Assembly (NCBI RefSeq): GCF_037546185.1
Contig: NZ_JAWMWH010000003.1
Location: 348,260-412,259, forward strand
Length of the DNA: 64,000 nt
Reading direction: 5' to 3'
DNA from: Nicoliella lavandulae
GTDB lineage: Bacteria; Bacillota; Bacilli; Lactobacillales; Lactobacillaceae
Shown: piece by piece, positions 1-6,203 of the stretch
Numbering within the stretch: the first letter of the stretch is position 1
How the letters are laid out: every line of letters begins with the position of its first letter
Translations under genes and position numbers: made by a program
The notes under the pieces: generated by a model
What the model was told of the DNA's origin: nothing
Databases searched by the model: none
What the model saw: the letters and a program-made list of their open reading frames with translations, nothing else

Positions 1-159
1 TAATTCAAGGCGTTCTTGACCCACGAGGGCACCTTTACCTTTTTCACGGTATTGAAACATTGTGATTCCACTTTGACAAGCAGTGGTTAGTTGTTCAATA
101 AACTTGGCCTTATCGCCGCCAATATTTTGAGTCCCACCAATAAAGTAGACCCGTAACAT
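1..159 (-). CDS. thiE: Thiamine-phosphate synthase, N-terminal part (cut by window edge)
   Basis: This is the first 53 codons of a gene that runs off the left edge. ThiE joins HMP-pyrophosphate and thiazole phosphate to make thiamine monophosphate in the cytosol. The visible start MLRVYFIGGTQNIGG and the later GITMFQYREKGKG match the first beta strand and the FQxREKG phosphate-binding loop of ThiE. The ATG lies 7 bases after the thiD stop, so it is the third gene of the TPP-riboswitch operon tenA-thiD-thiE. The ribosome binding site is weak, which suggests translational coupling to thiD. The rest of the active site lies outside the window. Confidence 0.85.
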   Translation of the reverse strand, partial: MLRVYFIGGTQNIGGDKAKFIEQLTTACQSGITMFQYREKGKGALVGQERLEL

Positions 160-166
160 GTCTGGA

Positions 167-979
167 TTAAATTTCAACATCAGTATTTTCAGCTCCCCAA
201 TGATTAAGTGGACCATGACCTTGGCCCACGTGAATTTCATGTTTTAGAATTTCGTTCATATAGGCCTTTGCCCGCCGAATGGCTTGTTCGACGTGACAGC
301 CCTTAGCAATTTCAGCAACGATAACGGATGACAGTGTATCACCAGTCCCATGTTTACGCTTAGAATCAACGTGATCACCAGTCAACCAAAATGCAGTCCC
401 ATCTGCTAGTAATACATAGTCTTTATTCTCAGGGCCATCACTATGACCGCCCTTAATGATAACGTTCTTAGCACCTAGTCGTTGAATTTCTTTAGCAGCA
501 TTTTTAACGGTTGCTAAGTCATCAATTGGGTGTTTAACGATCGTTTCGGCCTCTGGTAGATTAGGGGTAATGATATCAGCCAGTGGAATTAAGTCGTTGA
601 TGACGGTATCAATCGCATCATCAGTTAATAACTTAGCACCGCCCTTGGCTACCATAACGGGATCAACAACTAGGGTTCCAAATGAATAATGCTTAATATT
701 TTTAGCTACGGCCTTAACATGGGCCGCATCAAAGAGCGCACCTGTCTTCGCAGCTTTGATCTTAAAGTCCTCCGCAACTGAAGCGAACTGAGCATCGACC
801 ATCTCCAGTGGTAATGGATAGACTTTTTGCACATCTAAAGTATTTTGAGCAGTAACACCAACGACCACGCTGGTACTAAACACATGACAAGCTTGCATTG
901 TCTTGATGTCGGCCATCATTCCAGCGCCACCACCAGAATCAGTACCAGCGATCGTTAATGCTTCTGGAAACTCACGCAT
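167..979 (-). CDS. thiD: Hydroxymethylpyrimidine (phosphate) kinase
   Basis: A 270-residue ribokinase-fold kinase that phosphorylates HMP and HMP-phosphate to the pyrophosphate used by ThiE. Family marks are the N-terminal LTIAGTDSGGGAGMMAD substrate loop (about residues 8-24), the central VVDPVMVAKGG stretch (about 104-114) and the C-terminal anion-hole motif GTGDTLSS (about 211-218) holding the catalytic Asp. Length is normal for ThiD. Its start overlaps the tenA stop by one base and thiE follows directly, so it is the middle gene of a TPP-controlled salvage operon. A paralogue lies at 39366-40181 without a riboswitch; this copy is the one tied to thiamine by context. Confidence 0.92.
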   Translation of the reverse strand: MREFPEALTIAGTDSGGGAGMMADIKTMQACHVFSTSVVVGVTAQNTLDVQKVYPLPLEMVDAQFASVAEDFKIKAAKTGALFDAAHVKAVAKNIKHYSFGTLVVDPVMVAKGGAKLLTDDAIDTVINDLIPLADIITPNLPEAETIVKHPIDDLATVKNAAKEIQRLGAKNVIIKGGHSDGPENKDYVLLADGTAFWLTGDHVDSKRKHGTGDTLSSVIVAEIAKGCHVEQAIRRAKAYMNEILKHEIHVGQGHGPLNHWGAENTDVEI

Positions 980-1683
980 TAGAATTCCTCCTTACTAGCA
1001 GCATCTAATGTTGCTTTGAAGTGCCAATCCTCTTGCTTATATGCTTGTTCCCAGAATTGCCATTCTAATTCGCAACTCTTTAGGAAGTATTGGGTGGCTT
1101 CAGTTAATTCTTCTGGGGATGCATGTTCTGCAAAGCGGTCAACAAAGGCAAAGACCGTATCACTTAGTGATTTATCACCCTTAGGGGTTGCATAGAATTC
1201 GATCCAGTCCTTAAATGGGTTGTCATCATTTGCTGCCCCTTGAGCTACTAAGTGATCAGCAATCTCTGCATACGTCCAAGGACATGGTTGAAACGCTGCT
1301 AAGATATTTAACAATGAGCCCGTTTCACCCGCCCGGTGCATATGTGATTCGTATAGGTATGCTTTAGGGGAAGGCGTGGCATGCTGTTGACTTTCGTATG
1401 ATACTCCAGCAATATTGCAAAAAATATGGTGGGGATGAATCTCACTATTTAAAATGAAGCTAATTTGATCATTAAAGAAACTCATTAATTCGCGATCATT
1501 GGATTTCGCAATTGCATTTCCATAAATTTTGATAAATTCGCTTAGGTATTGATAATCTTGTTGAACATAGAATTTCAATGCGGCACCAGGAACGTGTCCA
1601 TTGGCAATGCCTTGAATGAAGGGATGTTCAAAAATACCTTTTAAAATGGGTTGCGCTTGTTGCTTTAGTTGATCAGAAAACAT
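979..1683 (-). CDS. tenA: TenA-family thiaminase II / aminopyrimidine aminohydrolase
   Basis: A 234-residue helical protein of the TenA family, which hydrolyses aminomethyl-pyrimidine from degraded thiamine to HMP. The expected catalytic residues are in place: Asp43 (QQDYQYL), the nucleophile Cys134 (FQPCPWTY) and Glu205 or Glu207 near the C-terminal ELEWQFW, matching D44, C135 and E205 of the Bacillus enzyme. The ATG follows a TAGGAGG-like site with normal spacing. It is the first gene after a TPP riboswitch and terminator and overlaps thiD, so the operon salvages HMP for TPP. A second TenA is at 17599-18270. Confidence 0.9.
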   Translation of the reverse strand: MFSDQLKQQAQPILKGIFEHPFIQGIANGHVPGAALKFYVQQDYQYLSEFIKIYGNAIAKSNDRELMSFFNDQISFILNSEIHPHHIFCNIAGVSYESQQHATPSPKAYLYESHMHRAGETGSLLNILAAFQPCPWTYAEIADHLVAQGAANDDNPFKDWIEFYATPKGDKSLSDTVFAFVDRFAEHASPEELTEATQYFLKSCELEWQFWEQAYKQEDWHFKATLDAASKEEF

Positions 1684-1720
1684 AGGTGAATCCTCCTAAA
1701 TTATAACTATCCAGGGAAAA

Positions 1721-1760
1721 TAAAAACGACCCACACCGAACTAACTTCGGGGGTGGGTCG
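1721..1760 (-). terminator. Riboswitch-controlled terminator ahead of tenA-thiD-thiE
   Basis: On the minus strand a GC-rich hairpin (arms CGACCCAC and GTGGGTCG, with an inner CCGAA/TTCGG pair) is followed by TTTTTATTTT. It lies between the TPP aptamer and the tenA ribosome binding site, the usual arrangement for TPP-induced premature termination. Confidence 0.85.
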
Positions 1761-1789
1761 CCTATAATCATCTGCGATTATCTTCGATT

Positions 1790-1868
1790 CATGCCACGTT
1801 CCTACGCTAGTGTTATCTAGATTCAGGTTCAATGGGTATTATCTCAGCCAAACGGCACCCCAGTGGAT
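1790..1868 (-). promoter_or_regulatory. TPP riboswitch (THI element) controlling tenA-thiD-thiE
   Basis: Read on the minus strand the stretch carries the conserved THI-box blocks in order: GGGGTGCC, GGCTGAGA, ACCC, GAACCTGA and GCGTAGGAACGTGG. These form the pyrimidine- and pyrophosphate-sensing arms of the TPP aptamer. The terminator at 1721-1760 follows it, so TPP should switch the operon off by early termination. It is one of three TPP aptamers in this window. Confidence 0.95.
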
Positions 1869-1999
1869 AGTCATTTATATTCAATTCCAGAACTAATATA
1901 CCATATCTAATATAAGGTGTCTAATGGAACTTACAATGATTGACATTGCAGTGACATAAGATTAGAATTTGCTTAAAAGATAATTAGGAGGATTAGGCT

Positions 2000-2806
2000 T
2001 TGAATTATAAAATTGCACTAGCACAATCATTTTCTGACCTTGATCAAACCGTTAATCAACATAAATTGACCCAAGTTACTAAAGAGGCCGCCGAAAAGGG
2101 CGCTAAATTAGTGGTATTTCCGGAAATGTTCATGAGCACGGTTTCCGCCACTGCGGATTTAGATGTAATCAATCAACATGCTGAATCGCTAGAAGGACCA
2201 TTTGTTAACAATGCCAAACAAGCCGCAATTGATAATCAAGTGTGGGTAATATTTGGGATGCGCGAAAAAAATGATGATGGCAATGATCAACGAGTTTATA
2301 ATACAATCGTAGTTATCGATAATCATGGTAAAATCGTTAGTACGTATCACAAAACGCACTTATATGATGCTTTTGGCACTAAAGAGTCTGACCAAATTAA
2401 GCCAGGTGATAAATTATTCGAACCTATTGACACGCCATTTGGTAAAATCGGGTTGTTTGTATGCTATGAATTACGATTCCCAGAAGTGGCTCGCTATGAA
2501 GCAATTAATGGAGCTGATGTTATCATCATTCCAACGTCATGGTTTAGTGGTCCCTTAAAGGAATATCACTGGTCCACATTACTAAAAGCACGTGCAATTG
2601 AAAATACTACCTATGTTGTTGGATGCGATAAACCAGCTAGTAATGACCGTGTGGGTTTAAGTCAAGTCGTTGATCCAATGGGCGTCACAATTGCTCAGGC
2701 AGGGAGTGACGAAACAATCTTAATTACTGAAATTGACTTAGATAAAATTAAGACCGTTAGAAAAACGTTACCATCAGCTAATCAAAGAATTCCTAAATTA
2801 TATTAA
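2000..2806 (+). CDS. Carbon-nitrogen (nitrilase-superfamily) hydrolase
   Basis: A 268-residue cytosolic amidase-type enzyme of the CN-hydrolase superfamily. The Glu-Lys-Cys triad is visible: Glu42 in FPEMF, Lys118 in YHKTHLYD and Cys155 in VCYELRFPE. The region after the cysteine resembles Nit2/omega-amidase-like members, which deamidate alpha-keto acid amides, but the true substrate cannot be read from sequence. Translation starts at TTG 2000, seven bases after AGGAGG, with Asn-Tyr-Lys next. The gene stands alone between the thiamine riboswitch and a bidirectional terminator. Confidence 0.85.
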   Translation: MNYKIALAQSFSDLDQTVNQHKLTQVTKEAAEKGAKLVVFPEMFMSTVSATADLDVINQHAESLEGPFVNNAKQAAIDNQVWVIFGMREKNDDGNDQRVYNTIVVIDNHGKIVSTYHKTHLYDAFGTKESDQIKPGDKLFEPIDTPFGKIGLFVCYELRFPEVARYEAINGADVIIIPTSWFSGPLKEYHWSTLLKARAIENTTYVVGCDKPASNDRVGLSQVVDPMGVTIAQAGSDETILITEIDLDKIKTVRKTLPSANQRIPKLY

Positions 2807-2811
2807 GTTAC

Positions 2812-2846
2812 AAAAACCGGTTTAGCATCTGCTAAACCGGTTTTTT
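2812..2846. terminator. Bidirectional terminator between convergent genes
   Basis: A perfect stem of AAACCGGTTTAGCA type with a short loop, flanked by A5 on the left and T6 on the right, serves the hydrolase at 2000-2806 and the small membrane protein at 2848-3033. Confidence 0.85.
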
Positions 2847-2847
2847 A

Positions 2848-3033
2848 TTACGATTGATTTCCATCAGAAAAGGCCCCTAGAACGCCTAAGACAATTAAAA
2901 TAATGGCACCCCAGAAAAATACCTTTAACATCCAAATGATGGCAGCGATTAACAATAGCCACCATAGCCAACTACTGAGGAATTTCCAGACTAACCATAA
3001 TACAAAGATGGTTAATAATAAAACGATAATCAT
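2848..3033 (-). CDS. Small hydrophobic membrane protein, 61 aa
   Basis: No recognised family. The 61-residue product is almost wholly hydrophobic: a first segment (about 2-16), a Trp-rich segment (about 18-36) and a third (about 38-54) before a short polar tail GAFSDGNQS. It is likely two or three membrane helices. The ATG at 3033 has AAAGGA about 11 bases upstream. It is monocistronic and shares a terminator with the gene opposite. Similar short Trp-rich membrane proteins are common in lactobacilli, but nothing here shows the role. Confidence 0.6.
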   Translation of the reverse strand: MIIVLLLTIFVLWLVWKFLSSWLWWLLLIAAIIWMLKVFFWGAIILIVLGVLGAFSDGNQS

Positions 3034-3170
3034 TCATCACCATTCCTTTGAGATCATGTTCTTATTTTAGCATAAACATTGTTAGACCAACATCTTTATG
3101 TTCAATTAATTAAGTCTTGTGAATTTTTTCACTAAAAAACATAATTTGAATCAACCATTATTCTATTTAG

Positions 3171-3211
3171 CTTTCTATATCATGGTTAGATAGTAACCGT
3201 GATATAGAAAG
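3171..3211. repeat. Long inverted repeat, 18-bp arms
   Basis: Arms CTTTCTATATCATGGTTA (3171-3188) and its near-perfect complement (3194-3211, one G-T type mismatch) enclose a 5-base loop. Neither side has a T run, so it does not look like a simple terminator. It sits about 80 bases upstream of the promoter at 3290-3319 in a 470-base stretch without a long gene. Confidence 0.6.
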
Positions 3212-3289
3212 AAAATCATCGATTTACAGAGACGCGCTCAGACGTTGACTTCACTTATTTAAATGATAGATTGGTCGAAACCATCTAAA

Positions 3290-3319
3290 TTGACTATTGA
3301 ATATAAAGTGTAGTATTAT
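3290..3319 (+). promoter_or_regulatory. Sigma-70-type promoter for the small gene at 3386
   Basis: TTGACT at 3290-3295 and TATTAT at 3314-3319 are 18 bases apart. The predicted transcript would start near 3326 and end at the terminator at 3471-3502, so it would be a short RNA of about 180 bases. Confidence 0.55.
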
Positions 3320-3385
3320 ATCATAATAAATGAAGGGAAAGATGCAATTATTAAATCTCATCGATTCAAACCAGGGCTAAGAAGA

Positions 3386-3472
3386 ATGACAACCCCTAAG
3401 CCAAAAGACTTTATTATCAGTTTTTCATGCTGGGGAATTATTGCATTTACAATTTGGATGATCGTAAAATAA
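3386..3472 (+). CDS. Putative 28-aa membrane peptide
   Basis: A 28-codon frame starting MTTPKPKDF and continuing with one hydrophobic helix (about residues 9-27, with CWG and TIW inside) and a final Lys. It has a promoter at 3290 and a strong terminator that begins at its stop codon, which argues for a real transcription unit. The local ribosome binding site (AAGAAG) is weak. The same frame stays open upstream for about 20 codons with basic residues (SHRFKPGLRR) but no standard start, and a 12-codon frame with a good GAAGGG site (ATG 3342) precedes it. Either a leader peptide is coupled to it or the true start is non-standard. Confidence 0.45.
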   Translation: MTTPKPKDFIISFSCWGIIAFTIWMIVK

Positions 3473-3502
3473 AAAACCTAAGGCGCTGGCCTTAGGTTTT
3501 TT
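3471..3502. terminator. Bidirectional terminator
   Basis: Stem AACCTAAGGC / GCCTTAGGTT with loop GCTG, flanked by A6 and T6. It ends the small transcript from the left and the hypothetical operon 3509-4119 from the right. Confidence 0.85.
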
Positions 3503-3508
3503 ATATAG

Positions 3509-3760
3509 TTATTTTGATAGTTGATTAATATAATTAATGACGTCATTCTTGCTTACTAACCGATGATACTTATAGTTATAAAACATTGGTTGATATTTTT
3601 CAATTTCATCTAAATCATGTTGATCATTAGTGAAGTGGGCAACATCACACGCATCACCAATTGAATCTACTTTAGGATAGTTTAAATCATCCATGAGACT
3701 ACCAAAAACTGTGTCTGGAGTTTCATGTTTTAATGCTTCTATATATTTTTCATAGTCCAA
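3509..3760 (-). CDS. Hypothetical protein, 83 aa
   Basis: I do not recognise this protein. It is an acidic, soluble 83-residue product starting at TTG 3760 (MDYEKYIEAL), with AGCAGG about ten bases upstream. It ends KNDVINYINQLSK, a likely helix. It follows the gene at 3781-4119 by 20 bases, so the two probably form one transcript ending at the terminator 3471-3502. No membrane segment, signal or metal motif is visible. Confidence 0.6.
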   Translation of the reverse strand: MDYEKYIEALKHETPDTVFGSLMDDLNYPKVDSIGDACDVAHFTNDQHDLDEIEKYQPMFYNYKYHRLVSKNDVINYINQLSK

Positions 3761-3780
3761 GATATTATACCTGCTTTCAA

Positions 3781-4119
3781 TTACTTTTGAAAACGCTGTA
3801 GAACTGATGGCAAGGGGGTCTTTCTAACAGAAATGTCCATTGAGATAAACTTTTCATCATCATCATAAATTGGATTAAAATCATATGCAGCGCCAAAACT
3901 ACCTAATAACATAAATAAAATCCCTAATTCAGATGATTGGCCCATATTAGTAGCTAAGTTTAAATCCGCCGGATCAGAGTACGAAAATGTAATATTTCCA
4001 TCCGGATCATCATCAACATATATTTCTGCATCATGATTAATATCCGGTGTCGTTAAATACATATATCTAACAAATTCTGCTAAGTTGGAAAACCGTAAGA
4101 TTACTTTATTAAAATCCAT
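3781..4119 (-). CDS. Hypothetical protein, 112 aa
   Basis: Not recognised. A 112-residue acidic cytosolic protein beginning MDFNKVILRF, with a DDDPDG cluster near residue 37 and a central hydrophobic stretch GILFMLLGSFGAAY (about 66-79) that could pack as a buried helix. The ATG has GGAG nine bases upstream. First gene of a two-gene unit with 3509-3760. An immunity- or chaperone-like partner for that gene is only a guess. The 272 bases upstream are AT-rich and hold no gene. Confidence 0.6.
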   Translation of the reverse strand: MDFNKVILRFSNLAEFVRYMYLTTPDINHDAEIYVDDDPDGNITFSYSDPADLNLATNMGQSSELGILFMLLGSFGAAYDFNPIYDDDEKFISMDISVRKTPLPSVLQRFQK

Positions 4120-4391
4120 ACGAAAGACTCCTTGCTAAATTAATATGTGTTTTACACTTTTATTTTAACATAATTCTTTTTAGGGGGCTTTTACTATGCA
4201 TTACTTTACATAAGATATATTATCTGAACTTAATTGAATGATAAACAGGGTACTAGATTATTTAAACCTAAAAGTCTGTATATCATTCCCAATTTTATCC
4301 GCATTTAAATTTGCTGCATTGCGTTCTGCTGTAATTCAGTATGGTATAACTATGTTTTTAGTTATTATAATTATTACTTTATTAGTTGTTA

Positions 4392-5153
4392 CTAGCTTTT
4401 AGATTTAAATATATTCAATGAATCGATCCAGCTATTTATAAACATCGCTACTTCTTGCCAGCCATTTTGGGCAACTATATTATGGGTCTTTCCATTAAAA
4501 ACATGATAATCAACAATTCCATTAGCATTAGAATATGCTTTAACATTTTTAAGCTGGATAATTGGTGGTTGTGACTTATCCCTATCTCCTGATATAAAAA
4601 GCAACGGCGCGTGTTCTTTGTTAAAATCAATGTGACCATCTCGATTTATAGTTTTAGGAATAAGCTTACTTGATCTAATACAGTTAGCTTTCATAAACTT
4701 CTCTGTATCACTCATTGATAACTCATTTGTCACATACTTGTTATACCAATTTTTATCCATTAATATCGGGTCTTTAGAGAATGGACCTAACATTTTTAAG
4801 TTTGATATTAGCCAATCCAGATTAAAAGCAGCAATATTATTAGCCGGTCCACTTGCAATTGTTATCCCTGCTGCGCCCTTATCCATATTAATCAATTTTT
4901 GAACGATTATGCCACCTAATGAATGACCAATTAAAATCGGTTTTGTATCTAAAGAATCTATAAAATGGACATATTGTAACAGCACGTCTTCAAAACTAGT
5001 GGCAGCTTTAATGTCTTCGCTATCCTGTTTAGAATGATTTATCCATGTAGGTGCATAGCATGTATACCCTAATGATTTAAATAAAGTAATCCATTGATTC
5101 CAAATATCACCTGTATTCATAAAGCCATGAATAAATACAATGTTTTTGTTCAT
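4392..5153 (-). CDS. Alpha/beta hydrolase
   Basis: A 253-residue single-domain alpha/beta hydrolase. The HGF oxyanion strand is at residues 9-11, the nucleophile elbow GHSLGG places Ser78, and Asp190 (ISGDRD) with His224 (GKTHNIV) complete the triad. The short cap region between about 100 and 170 is typical of small esterases or lactonases. No signal peptide is present, so it acts in the cytosol. It is monocistronic, with ATG 5153 behind a GGGAGAA site. The substrate is unknown. Confidence 0.8.
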   Translation of the reverse strand: MNKNIVFIHGFMNTGDIWNQWITLFKSLGYTCYAPTWINHSKQDSEDIKAATSFEDVLLQYVHFIDSLDTKPILIGHSLGGIIVQKLINMDKGAAGITIASGPANNIAAFNLDWLISNLKMLGPFSKDPILMDKNWYNKYVTNELSMSDTEKFMKANCIRSSKLIPKTINRDGHIDFNKEHAPLLFISGDRDKSQPPIIQLKNVKAYSNANGIVDYHVFNGKTHNIVAQNGWQEVAMFINSWIDSLNIFKSKS

Positions 5154-5302
5154 ATAAGTTCTCCCTTAATTTGCTTTAATTAAAACTTACCCTATTATAC
5201 CTAATATTAAAATGATTCACTAATCAAAACCATTTTAATGGAAACGCTGAGTTATTCCTAGCGATTTATGGATATTCTTAAATTAACATCAGCCATTATA
5301 CT

Positions 5303-5330
5303 ATTCAAAATTTCATTTTATTAGTATAAT
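5303..5330 (+). promoter_or_regulatory. Promoter of the acetyltransferase gene
   Basis: A perfect TATAAT at 5325-5330 with a weak ATTCAA-like -35 box 16 bases upstream. Because transcription would begin near 5337, the in-frame TTG at 5333 cannot be the translation start, which supports ATG 5369. Confidence 0.55.
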
Positions 5331-5368
5331 GGTTGAACAAACTTATCTTAATAAAGAAGGTGCACAAT

Positions 5369-5995
5369 ATGCATATTGATTTTCCTAAGCTATCACAAAA
5401 CGAGCCAACTATTGGTAAGGGTTCTAAAACTAAGAACACTAAATTTGGCCAATGGGTCGAACTCGGTGAAAACAACTTAATCGATAATTGTACAATTGGT
5501 GATTATGACTATACTGGACAGTACTGCTTTATGCAAAATACTGATTTAAAAAAGTTTATTAGTATTGCTGCAATGGTAAGAATTGGACCAACCAATCACC
5601 CTTACGATCGGCCAGCTCAACATATTTTTGCATATAACGGGGCTGCATACGGCTTTGAACCTAAAGATGATGAATATCTAGCTAATCGTAAGAAAATTAG
5701 GACCACCATTGGTAATGATGTCTGGATTGGCCATGGAGTAGTCATCCAAAGTGGATTAACCATTGGTGACGGTGCTGTGATTGGCGCAGGAGCAATTGTA
5801 ACTCATGATGTTGAACCGTATACAATCGTTGGCGGAACGCCTGCTAAAAAAATTAAAGATCGGTTCCCAGATGAAATTAAGGCTGATTTACAAAAAATCG
5901 CATGGTGGGATTGGTCTCGTGAAAAGTTAGAAAAATACTATTTAGACTTTAGATTACCAATCGATGAATTTGTTCAAAAACATATTAATGATTAA
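5369..5995 (+). CDS. Hexapeptide-repeat (left-handed beta-helix) acetyltransferase
   Basis: A 208-residue trimeric-type acyltransferase. Its C-terminal half carries hexapeptide repeats (IGNDVW, IGHGVV, IQSGLT, IGDGAV, IGAGAI, VTHDVE) and ends with VGGTPAKKI, the signature of CatB/xenobiotic-type acetyltransferases that use acetyl-CoA. The NHPYDRPAQH region near residue 74 resembles the group annotated near phosphonate or xenobiotic acetyltransferases. ATG 5369 is chosen over an upstream TTG because AAGAAGG lies eight bases before it and the promoter ends just upstream. The acceptor is unknown; it stands alone. Confidence 0.8.
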   Translation: MHIDFPKLSQNEPTIGKGSKTKNTKFGQWVELGENNLIDNCTIGDYDYTGQYCFMQNTDLKKFISIAAMVRIGPTNHPYDRPAQHIFAYNGAAYGFEPKDDEYLANRKKIRTTIGNDVWIGHGVVIQSGLTIGDGAVIGAGAIVTHDVEPYTIVGGTPAKKIKDRFPDEIKADLQKIAWWDWSREKLEKYYLDFRLPIDEFVQKHIND

Positions 5996-6001
5996 TAAAT
6001 T

Positions 6002-6037
6002 AACGTCCTAGCTAATCGCTACGGGCGTTTTTTGATA
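6002..6037 (+). terminator. Terminator after the acetyltransferase gene
   Basis: Arms ACGTCC-TAGC and GCTA-GGGCGT (one bulged base) are followed by TTTTTTG. Confidence 0.7.
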
Positions 6038-6057
6038 CTATCCTATTAATTATAAAA

Positions 6058-6104
6058 TTGTAATCATTTTAAACCAGTGTTAAAATTTTACTTACTAAAG
6101 TAAA
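6058..6104 (+). promoter_or_regulatory. Promoter with overlapping operator-like inverted repeat
   Basis: TTGTAA (6058-6063), a 17-base spacer and TAAAAT (6081-6086) preceded by TG one base upstream make an extended -10 promoter. Directly after it TTTACTT (6087-6093) and AAGTAAA (6098-6104) form a 7-bp inverted repeat placed where a TetR- or MarR-type repressor could block transcription of the exporter gene. Confidence 0.55.
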
Positions 6105-6122
6105 GACTATTTAAATTTCCTC

Positions 6123-6180
6123 GGTGGGAAAAGCTAATTCTTAATTGGCAGGTGGGCTCGTGTTGATCGACACGAAGGAA
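6123..6180 (+). ncRNA. Structured leader RNA upstream of EmrB-type exporter
   Basis: Two copies of GGTGGG (6123-6128 and 6151-6156) are each followed by a hairpin: GCTAATT/AATTGGC with loop CTT (6133-6149) and TCGTGT/ACACGA with loop TGATCG (6158-6175). The unit ends in AAGGAA about ten bases before the exporter's AGGAG site. The repeated sequence-plus-hairpin layout suggests a cis-acting RNA that may sense the exporter's substrate or a translation block. I recall that a candidate RNA motif called emrB-Lactobacillus has been described upstream of such genes, but I cannot confirm that this is it. Confidence 0.6.
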
Positions 6181-6203
6181 ATATATTTTAAGGAGTCTTT
6201 TAT

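Noticed and set aside
5333..5368. Upstream in-frame TTG start for the acetyltransferase
   Set aside because: It lies two bases after a TATAAT box, before the likely transcript start, and has no ribosome site.
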